From: an uncultured Mobiluncus sp.
GTDB lineage: Bacteria > Actinomycetota > Actinomycetes > Actinomycetales > Actinomycetaceae
Length of the DNA stretch: 64,000 nucleotides
Assembly: GCF_902488535.1 (NCBI RefSeq)
Contig: NZ_CABTWO010000002.1
Span: forward strand, 113,290 to 177,289
Direction of reading: 5' to 3'
Program-made: the position numbers and the translations under genes
The notes under the pieces: generated by a model
What the model saw: only the letters and a program-made list of their open reading frames with translations
The model's database searches: none
Told to the model about the DNA's origin: nothing
In this document: piece after piece, positions 33,425-42,427 of the stretch
Numbering within the stretch: position 1 is the first letter of the stretch
Layout: every line of letters begins with the position of its first letter

Positions 33425-33579
33425 TGGTAGACACACCCGCCCCCAAGGTGTAGTGTTTTGAACTCGACAGGACTTTTCAGTGCTGATAGAATAACAACGT
33501 TGTAGTTTTCCCTTCGCGGTCCCCGAAAACACCGCGGGAAGGCTACACACCGGGAGAGAGATGTGGAGGAAGTCTCGAG

Positions 33580-33828
33580 ATGAGTATCACTCTTTACACG
33601 AAACCTAACTGTGTTCAGTGCAACGCAACGAAGCGCGCTTTGGACAAACAGGGTCTGGACTACGAAACCGTCGACCTGACCGAGGACGTGAACGCTCTCG
33701 ATCACATCAAGAGCCTGGGTTTCCAACAGGCCCCCGTTGTTTTTGCCGGAGACGACTCCTGGTCCGGGTTCCGTCCCGATAAAATCAAGGCTCTCGCCGC
33801 CGCAGTCCTCACCGCCGCAGTCGTCTAA
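33580..33828 (+). CDS. nrdH: Glutaredoxin-like NrdH-redoxin
   Basis: 82 residues. Redox motif C11-VQ-C14 in YTKPNCVQCNATKRALD and the C-terminal WSGFRPDKI are the NrdH hallmarks. It supplies electrons from thioredoxin reductase to NrdEF. TGGAGGAAG precedes the ATG; first gene of the nrdHIE unit. Confidence 0.95.
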   Translation: MSITLYTKPNCVQCNATKRALDKQGLDYETVDLTEDVNALDHIKSLGFQQAPVVFAGDDSWSGFRPDKIKALAAAVLTAAVV

Positions 33829-33954
33829 ACGCGATACCTCGGTCCGCCCGCTCCGCGCCGTCGGCTCGGAGTTACGCGCCGCGTCCCCGCGCCGCCAACG
33901 CGACCGACACACCTTGTGAATCCGCTAGAAAAAGCATCTAAGTAAGGCAAAACC

Positions 33955-34401
33955 GTGGGGTTATTGGTTTATTTTTCCTCCGCAACTGAAAACACCAAAC
34001 GATTCGTGGAACGTGTCGGTGTTCCGGCGTTGCGTATCCCGCTGCGCCCCGGTCCTGAACCCTTGCTGGTCGACGAGGAATACGTGCTGATGGTGCCTTC
34101 ATACGGCGGCGGGGACACCAGTAAGGCAGTCCCCAAACAGGTCATCAAATTTTTGAACATCGAACATAACCGCAACTTGTGTCGCGGCGTAATTTCCAGC
34201 GGCAATATCAATTTCGGCGAGGCCTACTGCATCGCCGGCAAAGTACTTTCGAACAAACTCAAGGTTCCCTTCCTGTACAAGTTTGAACTGTTGGGAACCC
34301 CGGAAGATGTAACTGCAGTCAGAAAGGGATTGGAAGAATTTTGGGCGAACCTACACTCTCAACAAGCGGAATCGGACTCCCCGGCGTCACCGGAGTCATG
34401 A
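33955..34401 (+). CDS. nrdI: NrdI flavodoxin-like protein
   Basis: 148 residues from a GTG. FMN-binding loop YFSSATENTKRFV and glycine-rich PSYGGGDTSKAVPKQV and SSGNINFGEAYCIAG. Produces the superoxide needed to assemble the dimanganese-tyrosyl radical in NrdF. Its stop overlaps the nrdE start by four bases (ATGA). Confidence 0.95.
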   Translation: MGLLVYFSSATENTKRFVERVGVPALRIPLRPGPEPLLVDEEYVLMVPSYGGGDTSKAVPKQVIKFLNIEHNRNLCRGVISSGNINFGEAYCIAGKVLSNKLKVPFLYKFELLGTPEDVTAVRKGLEEFWANLHSQQAESDSPASPES

Positions 34402-36542
34402 CTGACACACTAGAAGACGAATTCCTCGACGCTAAACACGATTACCACTCGCTAAACGCGAAACTGAACCTCTACGGCGAGGACAGAAAAATCCAGTTTG
34501 ACGCGGATCGGGAGGCCGCTCGCCAGTACTTCTTACAGCACGTCAACAAGAACACGGTGTTTTTCCACGATCTGAAAGAAAAGCTCGACTACCTGGTCGA
34601 GGAAGGCTACTACGAGGCTGAAACCCTCAAACAGTACAGCTTCGAGTTCATCAAGTCGCTGTATGAAAAGGCCTACAGTCACAAGTTCCGGTTCCCAACT
34701 TTCCTGGGAGCGTTCAAGTACTACACTTCCTACACGCTCAAGACGTTCGACGGCAAGCGTTACCTGGAACGTTTTGAGGATCGCGTGTGCATGGTGGCGC
34801 TGTACCTGGCACGCGGGGATGAACAGCTGGCCGTGGACATCATGGAAGAAATCATTTCGGGACGCTACCAGCCCGCCACCCCCACCTTCCTCAACGCGGG
34901 AAAGAAAGCCCGCGGAGAGATGGTTTCGTGCTTCCTGGTGCGCCTGGAGGACAATATGGAGTCCATCGCCCGGGGCATCAACTCCGCCCTGCAGCTGTCC
35001 AAGCGCGGGGGTGGCGTCGCTTTGCTGCTGACGAATCTGCGCGAGGCGGGCGCCCCGATTAAAAAGATTCAAAACCAGTCCTCCGGCGTGGTTCCGGTGA
35101 TGAAACTGCTGGAAGATTCGTTTTCTTACGCGAACCAGCTGGGGGCTCGCCAGGGAGCGGGTGCGGTCTATATCAACGCTTTCCACCCGGACATCATGGC
35201 TTTCCTGGACACCAAGCGCGAAAACGCTGACGAGAAAATCCGGATTAAGACTCTGTCCCTAGGGGTGATGGTTCCCGACATTACCTTCGAGCTGGCGCGC
35301 AATAAGGAGCCGATGTACCTGTTCAGCCCCTACGATGTCGAGCGTGTCTACGGGGTGCCCTTCAGCGATATTTCCGTCACGGAAAAGTACCGCGAGATGG
35401 TCGACAACCCCGACATTCGCAAGAAAAAGATAGATGCCCGCAAGTTTTTCCAAACTTTGGCGGAAATCCAGTTCGAGTCCGGCTATCCCTACATCGTTTT
35501 CGAAGACACCGTGAACCGGGCAAACCCGATTGACGGGCGCATCATCATGTCAAACCTGTGTTCCGAGATTCTCCAGGTGTCCGAGCCTTCCGTGCTCAAT
35601 GAGGACTTGTCATATGCGAAAGTCGGCAAAGACATTTCTTGCAACCTCGGTTCCATGAACATCGCCAAAACCTTGGAATCCCCGGATTTTGCGAAATCTA
35701 TCAACGTGGCGATTCGCGCCTTGACGGCGGTGTCGGATTTGACGAACGTAGAATGCGTGCCGACTATTCAGCGCGGCAACTCGATGTCTCACGCCATCGG
35801 TTTGGGGGCGATGAACCTGCACGGCTGTCTGGCGAAAAACCGAATTTTCTACGGTTCGGACGAGGGTCTGGACTTTACGAATATGTACTTTTACGCCACG
35901 GCGTTCTATGCCCTGAAGGCGTCTCACGCTTTGGCAGTAGAACGCGGCGTCACCTTTGAGGGTTTCGAACGTTCCCAGTACGCCAGTGGAGAATACTTTG
36001 AGAAGTATATTAACGGGGATTGGACCCCAAAGACCGCCAAGGTTCGCGAACTGTTCGAGAAATCCTCGATTCACCTGCCGACCCCGGAAGATTGGCGGGT
36101 TCTAGCCGCGGACATCAAGCGCGACGGCATGTACAACCAAAACTTGCAGGCCATACCGCCCACCGGATCGATTTCTTACATCAACAACTCGACGTCGTCG
36201 ATTCACCCCATCGCCTCCAAGATTGAGATTCGTAAAGAGGGCAAGATCGGCCGGGTGTACTATCCGGCCCCCTACATGACCAACGACAACCTGGACTACT
36301 ATCAGGATGCCTACGAAATCGGGTATGAAAAGATTATCGACACCTATGCCGAGGCTACGAAACACGTGGATCAGGGGTTGAGCCTGACCCTGTTCTTCCC
36401 GGACACGATTACGACCCGTGACGTGAATAAAGCCCAGATTTATGCCTGGCGCAAAGGCATCAAGTCGCTGTACTACATTCGTCTGCGCCAAGCTGCCTTG
36501 GAAGGCACCGAAGTGCAAGGCTGTGTCAGCTGTATGCTCTAA
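34398..36542 (+). CDS. nrdE: Ribonucleoside-diphosphate reductase class Ib, alpha subunit
   Basis: 714 residues from the ATG at 34398, which overlaps nrdI; the longer frame from 34341 is not needed. It reduces ribonucleoside diphosphates. Visible landmarks: ATPTFLNAG and MVSCFLVRLEDNMESI (active-site cysteine), the second redox cysteine and radical-site segment NLCSEILQVSEPS, GAMNLHG, the tyrosine relay region SLYYIRLRQ, and the C-terminal redox pair GCVSCML. The N-terminal ATP cone is absent, as normal for class Ib. It ends before a strong terminator. Confidence 0.96.
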   Translation: MTDTLEDEFLDAKHDYHSLNAKLNLYGEDRKIQFDADREAARQYFLQHVNKNTVFFHDLKEKLDYLVEEGYYEAETLKQYSFEFIKSLYEKAYSHKFRFPTFLGAFKYYTSYTLKTFDGKRYLERFEDRVCMVALYLARGDEQLAVDIMEEIISGRYQPATPTFLNAGKKARGEMVSCFLVRLEDNMESIARGINSALQLSKRGGGVALLLTNLREAGAPIKKIQNQSSGVVPVMKLLEDSFSYANQLGARQGAGAVYINAFHPDIMAFLDTKRENADEKIRIKTLSLGVMVPDITFELARNKEPMYLFSPYDVERVYGVPFSDISVTEKYREMVDNPDIRKKKIDARKFFQTLAEIQFESGYPYIVFEDTVNRANPIDGRIIMSNLCSEILQVSEPSVLNEDLSYAKVGKDISCNLGSMNIAKTLESPDFAKSINVAIRALTAVSDLTNVECVPTIQRGNSMSHAIGLGAMNLHGCLAKNRIFYGSDEGLDFTNMYFYATAFYALKASHALAVERGVTFEGFERSQYASGEYFEKYINGDWTPKTAKVRELFEKSSIHLPTPEDWRVLAADIKRDGMYNQNLQAIPPTGSISYINNSTSSIHPIASKIEIRKEGKIGRVYYPAPYMTNDNLDYYQDAYEIGYEKIIDTYAEATKHVDQGLSLTLFFPDTITTRDVNKAQIYAWRKGIKSLYYIRLRQAALEGTEVQGCVSCML

Positions 36543-36564
36543 GTCTTTCTGACTGCTTATATAC

Positions 36565-36610
36565 GGGAAATCCCCGGTTGAGGTGTGAACCGCGTCAACC
36601 GGGGATTTCC
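36565..36610. terminator. Terminator between nrdE and convergent gene
   Basis: GGAAATCCCCGGTTGA (36566-36581) pairs perfectly with TCAACCGGGGATTTCC (36595-36610), loop of 13, followed by TTTCTC. Confidence 0.88.
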
Positions 36611-36637
36611 TTTCTCAAAAGCGATTACTCGGGTATC

Positions 36638-37543
36638 TTACTTGGGTTGCAGAGCCTCGGAAACCAGGTATTGCAACAGCACCATCGGGGTATGCGCCCG
36701 CAGATTGACCTCACCACGAGAGTTCAAACAGCCTGCTGAAAACAAGAAGTTATTGAAGACCTCCACCGCTTCGCCCACAGCCTCCGGGGTCGCATCTTGC
36801 CCCATTTCATGCAGCAGGTCCACCGCTACCGTTTGTGGGTCGTCTGGTGCAGCCCAGTCGCAGGAGGCGAACGCCTGGGCCAACGCCCCAATAATGAGAC
36901 GCAGGAAAAACTCATCTTCATCGTTGTCGCTCAAAGCGAAAGCCACCATCGGCAAGATGGGCTGCGGTGAACGCAGCTGGCGGATACCCATCAGCGAGAG
37001 CATGACTTGGGAACCGGCCAAGTTAATCAGTCCCGACTTCACTGCCATGAGGAAATAGGCTTGCAAGGAATTCCCCAGGGACGTCGCAAACCCGTCGGGG
37101 AGATTGTCCATGTCCACCGGGGAAGACGGTCGGACGGCGTTAATCTGTACCAGATTGTCATCCTCGCCCCGGTCAAAGCGCGACGAGACCACGGAAGGAA
37201 TATACTGCCCAGCCGCCAAACCGACATCGTCGGAGTTATCCGTGAGGGGGCCTGTACTGGGCAACACAAAGTCCAATAAATCGGGGCCGGGATGCCGCAT
37301 CAAATCCACGAAATCCTGCATATCCAGACCCGCGCATCCCGCCCTTAGCTGTGACAAAATCCAGGCTAGAGGTCGGTTTAACGCCTGTTCCGCAGCCTCA
37401 ACCATCGCGGAAGTAATCGGCTGGTTAGACAACTCCAGCAGGTATAAACCCAGCTTTGATCCGGGCTGCAGGTGCAACAGCTGATCCCCCAACTGCGAAA
37501 CCGGCAGCTGGGTTACCAAGCGAATCAAGTCCGAGTCGTCCAC
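36638..37543 (-). CDS. Hypothetical protein inserted between nrdE and nrdF
   Basis: 301 residues, acidic, with no signal or membrane segment. Leucine-rich helical character (LIRLVTQLPVSQLGDQLLHL, LLDFVLPSTGPL, FLRLIIGALAQAFASCDW) suggests an all-alpha fold. It lies on the strand opposite to nrdE and nrdF and separates them. No family recognised; a regulatory or scaffold role is a guess I do not make. Confidence 0.65.
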   Translation of the reverse strand: MDDSDLIRLVTQLPVSQLGDQLLHLQPGSKLGLYLLELSNQPITSAMVEAAEQALNRPLAWILSQLRAGCAGLDMQDFVDLMRHPGPDLLDFVLPSTGPLTDNSDDVGLAAGQYIPSVVSSRFDRGEDDNLVQINAVRPSSPVDMDNLPDGFATSLGNSLQAYFLMAVKSGLINLAGSQVMLSLMGIRQLRSPQPILPMVAFALSDNDEDEFFLRLIIGALAQAFASCDWAAPDDPQTVAVDLLHEMGQDATPEAVGEAVEVFNNFLFSAGCLNSRGEVNLRAHTPMVLLQYLVSEALQPK

Positions 37544-37752
37544 TTTTTCTTGCCTTCAAACACGTGTTGGTCTGTCTACGTATCCTCAACGTTGAGTCAG
37601 CTTATTTCTGTTTCTACCCTAGCCGCCCTGCGGTTTTTTTGTATCCTAAATTGAAACCTGGGTCCCACAGGATAAACTGGGAAGGTCAGTTTCGCGCGAT
37701 ATTTCCCGCTTAGCGCAAACCCAAAAAAACTATTGAATTCAAGGAGAAACTC

Positions 37753-38721
37753 GTGGTCATTGGGATTCCAAAAACCGTGCAAGCCATCAACTGGAACGAC
37801 ATCGAAGATGACAAAGATTTGGAGGTGTGGGATCGTCTGACCGGCAATTTCTGGCTTCCCGAAAAGATCCCGCTGTCTAACGATATTCCCTCGTGGAAAA
37901 CTTTGAACGAAGATGAAAAGAACATGACGAACCGCGTGTTCACAGGTCTGACCCTGCTGGACACCATCCAGGGTACGGTGGGTGCGGTTTCGCTGATTCC
38001 AGATTCCCGGACTCCGCACGAAGAGGCGGTTTACACCAACATCGCGTTCATGGAATCGGTCCACGCCAAGTCCTATTCCTCCGTGTTCTCGACCCTGCTG
38101 TCCACCGAGGAAATCAACGAATCTTTCCGCTGGTCCGAGGAAAACGAATACCTCCAAAAGAAAGCCCATATCGTGTTGGAGTACTACCACGGCAATGACC
38201 CGGAAAAGCGCAAGGTCGCCTCGACCATGCTGGAATCTTTCCTGTTCTACAGCGGTTTTTATGCTCCGATGTACTGGTCGGCGCACGCGAAACTGACTAA
38301 CACCGCCGACCTCATCCGCCTCATCATCCGCGACGAGGCTGTTCACGGCTACTACATCGGCTACAAATATCAACTGGCCATCCGCGAATCTTCCGAGTCC
38401 CGGCGCCAAGAAATGAAAGACTACACGTTCTCCCTGCTGATGGACTTGTACGACAACGAAGAGCTCTACACCGAGACCCTCTACGACCCGCTGGGTTTGA
38501 CGGAGGACGTTAAGAAATTCCTCAAGTACAACGCGAATAAGGCTTTGATGAACCTGGGCTACGAAGCCCTGTTCACAGCTGATCAGGTCGACGTTAATCC
38601 CGCGATTTTGGCAGCTCTGTCGCCCGCGGCCGACGAAAACCACGACTTCTTCTCCGGTTCGGGTTCCTCCTACGCCATCGGCACCGCCGAGGAAACCGAG
38701 GACGCCGACTGGGAATTCTAG
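37753..38721 (+). CDS. nrdF: Ribonucleoside-diphosphate reductase class Ib, beta subunit
   Basis: 322 residues from a GTG with AAGGAG upstream. All metal and radical residues are present: D70 (LLDTIQG), E101 and H104 (MESVHAKSY), radical Tyr 108, E161 (LESFLFYSGFY), E195 and H198 (RDEAVHGYY). The acidic C-terminal tail EDADWEF docks into NrdE. It is separated from nrdHIE by an opposite-strand gene, so it has its own promoter, in which I see no clear NrdR box. Confidence 0.96.
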   Translation: MVIGIPKTVQAINWNDIEDDKDLEVWDRLTGNFWLPEKIPLSNDIPSWKTLNEDEKNMTNRVFTGLTLLDTIQGTVGAVSLIPDSRTPHEEAVYTNIAFMESVHAKSYSSVFSTLLSTEEINESFRWSEENEYLQKKAHIVLEYYHGNDPEKRKVASTMLESFLFYSGFYAPMYWSAHAKLTNTADLIRLIIRDEAVHGYYIGYKYQLAIRESSESRRQEMKDYTFSLLMDLYDNEELYTETLYDPLGLTEDVKKFLKYNANKALMNLGYEALFTADQVDVNPAILAALSPAADENHDFFSGSGSSYAIGTAEETEDADWEF

Positions 38722-38910
38722 ATTTATTCAATCTTGAATCCAACAGTCGGACCACGCTCTTTCATGGTTGGGAGTATTCTTGTTAGCAGTAGGCCGTTTC
38801 CGTACTGTTGCGGTTACGGCGTGCATTTACTTTGTGAATGTTATTCTGCGTCTAGCGTTCAGATTTGCTAGAATGCAGTGGTTAATATCAACGTAATCGA
38901 GGTGTAATTC

Positions 38911-39660
38911 TTGTCTCGCCAAATTATCTTGTCCCAAGAGGCCGTTGAAGCCGGTCTGTGGTATGTGCTTTCTCTGCGGTATCAGGACGAAATCGACCGC
39001 GAGCTGAAACAGTTTCCAGCCGACATGATTGATTACTGGGCTACCAAATTAAAGATTAACCCTCGGATGGAGACAGAATTGGCTGAGGTTCTGGCCGAGG
39101 AACGCGAGGTTGTTAAGACCCAGCAGACGGCGGACAAAGAACTCGGCGCGGAAAAGGAAAACTATATCTTCCCCTCTCTTGACGAGGTCTGGCCGCGTAT
39201 CGTGCTGGCCAAAAAACGCGCACATGACCACCGAGAAACCACCATCCCCGCGGCAGTCTACGAACGGTTGCGCACCCAAGACATCACCAGCCGGGGGGTA
39301 CATTCTTCGCAGGGCATGGTGCGCTGGCCACCAACTTGCCAAACCATCACGAAACGATGCGGCGGTTCGTGGAACGAAGCGTTACACAACATGGGACTGA
39401 TGACCTCGAAACGGGGACGTTCACGAGGCTCGCTAAAGTTCACCGATGAGATCTACCTGCGCGCCGGTGCCGAATTTTTGATGCACTGCAACGAAATCGG
39501 TAAAGCTGCCACCGTGGCTTATTACTGCCAATGGGTGGCTCGCGAACGGAGAGCCGGACGCATCTGGCCCTCCGCAGCGGCGCAGCGTCAATTGCGCGGC
39601 ACCTGGAATCACGTCATGGAATTGGCCGATCAAATGGTGAAATCCAAGAGCTTTTCCTGA
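38911..39660 (+). CDS. HEAR-repeat (homing-endonuclease-associated repeat) protein
   Basis: 249 residues from a TTG preceded by GAGGTG. Two copies of the pattern W-P-(16)-GSWN..L are visible: WPPTCQTITKRCGGSWNEAL (about 138-157) and WPSAAAQRQLRGTWNHVMEL (about 220-239). They match the HNH/homing-endonuclease-associated repeat, a small DNA-binding helical unit. The N-terminal half is helical and charged without a nuclease motif, so it is more likely a DNA-binding regulator than an endonuclease. Follows nrdF by 189 bases. Confidence 0.6.
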   Translation: MSRQIILSQEAVEAGLWYVLSLRYQDEIDRELKQFPADMIDYWATKLKINPRMETELAEVLAEEREVVKTQQTADKELGAEKENYIFPSLDEVWPRIVLAKKRAHDHRETTIPAAVYERLRTQDITSRGVHSSQGMVRWPPTCQTITKRCGGSWNEALHNMGLMTSKRGRSRGSLKFTDEIYLRAGAEFLMHCNEIGKAATVAYYCQWVARERRAGRIWPSAAAQRQLRGTWNHVMELADQMVKSKSFS

Positions 39661-39728
39661 GTTTTTCCTCTCCAGGCGATATCCTGAATGTTGCGGGTCT
39701 AGTTTTTCGATTGCACGGGGAGGCAGAA

Positions 39729-41621
39729 GTGGAGAAACTTCATGGCGGACGACACCTTTTTCGTCTTTTGGGGGGTACCTGCCTGGCTGTTTTCGCGCTG
39801 ACTGGGTTGATCCTCGCCGGCTCTGGCCTGAGTCCGGCCTACGGTCAAGACTCTGATTCCACCCCCGCGGTGCAATCAGAGCTCACCTCTGCGATCGTAG
39901 GGTTCAACCCCGGGATGATTATCTCTGACGAGGTCTTTTACAATCCCAACACGATGGACGTCAACGCGATTCAGCAGTTCTTGAACACACAAGGGCGTGC
40001 CTGCCGGCCGGGTGTGGACACCGTTCCTGGCCCCAATGGTCAATCCCAACCCGTCACCATCGTCTGTTTGAAAGACTATGTGGAAAGCACCCCGGATCGT
40101 CCCGCGGATGCCTATTGCCCGGCCGCCTATCAGGGAGCCGTGGGAGAAAGCGCCGCCCAGATGATCTGGAAAGTTTCCCAGGCTTGCCAAATCAATCCTC
40201 AGGTCATCCTCGTCACCTTACAAAAAGAACAGGGATTGCTGACTCGCTCCGGTGCCTCTTTGAAACTATCGAACTACCAAAAAGCCATGGGATACGGCTG
40301 CCCGGACACGGCTCCGTGCGACACCCAGTATTACGGGTTCTTTAACCAGATTTATCAAGCCGCGCACCGTTTCCACTACTACCAGAAGCATCCGGGCAAA
40401 TTCCGTCACCGTGCCGGGCGAGTCAATAATCTGCTGTATCACCCGTCTCGGAACCCAGATGGCTCCTACAAGTGCGGAACGACCCCAGTTTTCATAGAAA
40501 ACCAAGCAACCGCCGGGTTGTACAACTACACCCCTTACACCCCGAACGCGGCGGCTCTGGCAGCCGGGGGCGGGTTGGGTGATCAGTGCTCCACCTACGG
40601 AAACCGCAACTTCTATCGTTTCTTTACATCCTGGTTTGGTTCCACCGGTTCGGCCAGCGCCATACCGTCGTTACGAATTTCGGGAGCTGATCGCATACAG
40701 ACCGCCGCAGGCATCTCCGCCCGGGCTTTTTCCGGTGGCTCTGACCGGGTTTACCTGGCTCGTTCAGATATGCCCATCGATGCTTTAGCGGGTGGGGTTT
40801 TGACTGACGGCCCGGTCCTGTTGGTTCCCATTGACCGTCCTATTCCGTCTGTAGTCACCGCGGAAATCAACCGTCTGCAAGCTAAAACGGTGGTGGCGTT
40901 GGGTGGTCCGGGAGCGATTCCCGATGAAGTCTTGGCTAACGCGGCGCAAGGCCGTGAAACTTCGCGGATTTATGGTCCTGATCGGTACGCCACGGCTATC
41001 GCGATTTCTCACCAAGCGTTCCCGCAGGGTGCCAAGCGAATCTATATTGCCGATGGCGTGGGCGCCGATGGTGCAGGTTCTCCCGATGCGGTCGTTGGCG
41101 GAACTCTGAGCGATGGTCCGGTTTTGATGGTCAACCCGCGCAGCCCCGAGACGTGGAAGTACGTCGCTTCTGAAGTTTCTGACCTGCACGTTTCTGAAGT
41201 GGTTGGCTTGGGCGGACCTGGTGCCCTCCCGCAGGAAGCCCTCACTACGATTGCGGCTGAATCAGGAGCTAACGTCTCCCGCCTCGCTGGGGAGAATCGT
41301 TACGGCACGGCGGCGGCTATCGCGGCTTATGCCTATCCGGCGATAGCGCGGCAGGACGAAAAAACCGGTTCGCCGATTTTGAGCGATCACGTGGCTTACA
41401 TTGCCCGTGGCGATAACTTCGCCGATGCTTTGGTGGCTGGAGCTTTGCGAGATGGTCCGGTTTTGCTGGTACCCTCCCGAACTAACCAAGCCCCCGCTCC
41501 GGTAGCGAACTATCTGGGCAGCTTGCATCCCAACACGATTATTGCCCTCGGCGGTTTGGGAGCGGTACATCCCGACACTGTTGAGGCTGTAGTAGCTGCT
41601 GCCAAGTCGGGTTTACGCTGA
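39729..41621 (+). CDS. Secreted protein with lysozyme-like domain and three cell-wall-binding repeats (CW_binding_2)
   Basis: 630 residues from a GTG at 39729 (GGGGAGG upstream; the longer frame overlaps the previous gene). A signal peptide (LLGGTCLAVFALTGLILAG...AYGQ) precedes a domain of about 240 residues containing GMIISDEVFYNPNTM, a possible catalytic Glu in INPQVILVTLQKEQGLLT, and six or more cysteines. Three repeats of the putative cell wall binding type 2 follow, each with ADRI/GPDRYATA/GENRYGTA, then DALAGG and VVALGGPGA(I/L)P motifs. It probably anchors non-covalently to the wall and acts on or displays at the surface. The first domain is shared with 42428-43339. Confidence 0.8.
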   Translation: MEKLHGGRHLFRLLGGTCLAVFALTGLILAGSGLSPAYGQDSDSTPAVQSELTSAIVGFNPGMIISDEVFYNPNTMDVNAIQQFLNTQGRACRPGVDTVPGPNGQSQPVTIVCLKDYVESTPDRPADAYCPAAYQGAVGESAAQMIWKVSQACQINPQVILVTLQKEQGLLTRSGASLKLSNYQKAMGYGCPDTAPCDTQYYGFFNQIYQAAHRFHYYQKHPGKFRHRAGRVNNLLYHPSRNPDGSYKCGTTPVFIENQATAGLYNYTPYTPNAAALAAGGGLGDQCSTYGNRNFYRFFTSWFGSTGSASAIPSLRISGADRIQTAAGISARAFSGGSDRVYLARSDMPIDALAGGVLTDGPVLLVPIDRPIPSVVTAEINRLQAKTVVALGGPGAIPDEVLANAAQGRETSRIYGPDRYATAIAISHQAFPQGAKRIYIADGVGADGAGSPDAVVGGTLSDGPVLMVNPRSPETWKYVASEVSDLHVSEVVGLGGPGALPQEALTTIAAESGANVSRLAGENRYGTAAAIAAYAYPAIARQDEKTGSPILSDHVAYIARGDNFADALVAGALRDGPVLLVPSRTNQAPAPVANYLGSLHPNTIIALGGLGAVHPDTVEAVVAAAKSGLR

Positions 41622-41654
41622 TAATTTCGCCTGTAATTGGTTAACCTGGTTTAC

Positions 41655-42323
41655 TCAGGCGAGTAGGTTCCAGATGCGGTCTGCCCGCTCTTTCGAGCTC
41701 TGAACCAACAGCCGATTCGGTTCGTCGACCCGCTGCACCCAAACGAGAGCCTGTTCCGGGGTCCTGCCGTGAAGTGTGTGACGGGCGACTAGGCGAGCCT
41801 GCGTTGCCTCCGGCGGTGCCTCCAGATAAATCAGCAGGTCGATTGCCTCGCGAACCAGAGCCCACGCCCCGTCTTGCAGCGCTAGGTAGTTGCCCTCCGT
41901 AAGCACCACGCCTTCTCGCTCGACCTTGTAACGTGCCGCGATAGCTTGACCAAGTTGACGGTCGTAGCCGGGGGCATACACCACCGTTTTGGCATCGTGG
42001 GCCCGATCCAGAGCCATGAGGTAGCCCACCACGTCGAACGTATCCGGGCGTCCCTTATAGTCGCTGAGCTCCTCAGCTTGCAAGACTTCGTTGGACTTGT
42101 GGAATCCGTCCATCGGAATAATGCCGGCTAGCAGCGGCTGCGCGCCCCAAACGTAACCATCCAGCAGCTTCATCAGCCTGGTTACTGCCTCGGACTTGCC
42201 CGCTCCGGGCGCGCCGGTAAAGCCAACCACCCGCAGGACGTGTCCGTTATCAGCCATATCCTTTAGTTCCGTAGCCAAATCGCTGAGCAATTCATCAAGG
42301 GTGCCTGAGAAAGTCTGGACCAT
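41655..42323 (-). CDS. P-loop nucleoside/sugar kinase family protein (uridine kinase-like)
   Basis: 222 residues from the ATG at 42323. P-loop GFTGAPGAGKS (35-44), IIPMDGFHKSNEVL (substrate Asp), KGRPDTFDVVGYL, and YAPGYDRQLGQA followed by VLTEGNYLAL: the layout of the YfdG/FrcK-type kinases related to pantothenate and uridine kinases. Phosphorylates a small alcohol substrate that cannot be named. The frame upstream of 42323 is not supported. Lies opposite to and between two related surface-protein genes. Confidence 0.8.
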   Translation of the reverse strand: MVQTFSGTLDELLSDLATELKDMADNGHVLRVVGFTGAPGAGKSEAVTRLMKLLDGYVWGAQPLLAGIIPMDGFHKSNEVLQAEELSDYKGRPDTFDVVGYLMALDRAHDAKTVVYAPGYDRQLGQAIAARYKVEREGVVLTEGNYLALQDGAWALVREAIDLLIYLEAPPEATQARLVARHTLHGRTPEQALVWVQRVDEPNRLLVQSSKERADRIWNLLA

Positions 42324-42427
42324 GATTATCCTCGGTTCGCTGTGATTGAAATGGGTTTGCTCTCCCAGTCTAACAGCCCCAGCTTTCCTCACGGGAGGTA
42401 GGTTACGATAGTGAGGTGTCCACCAGA

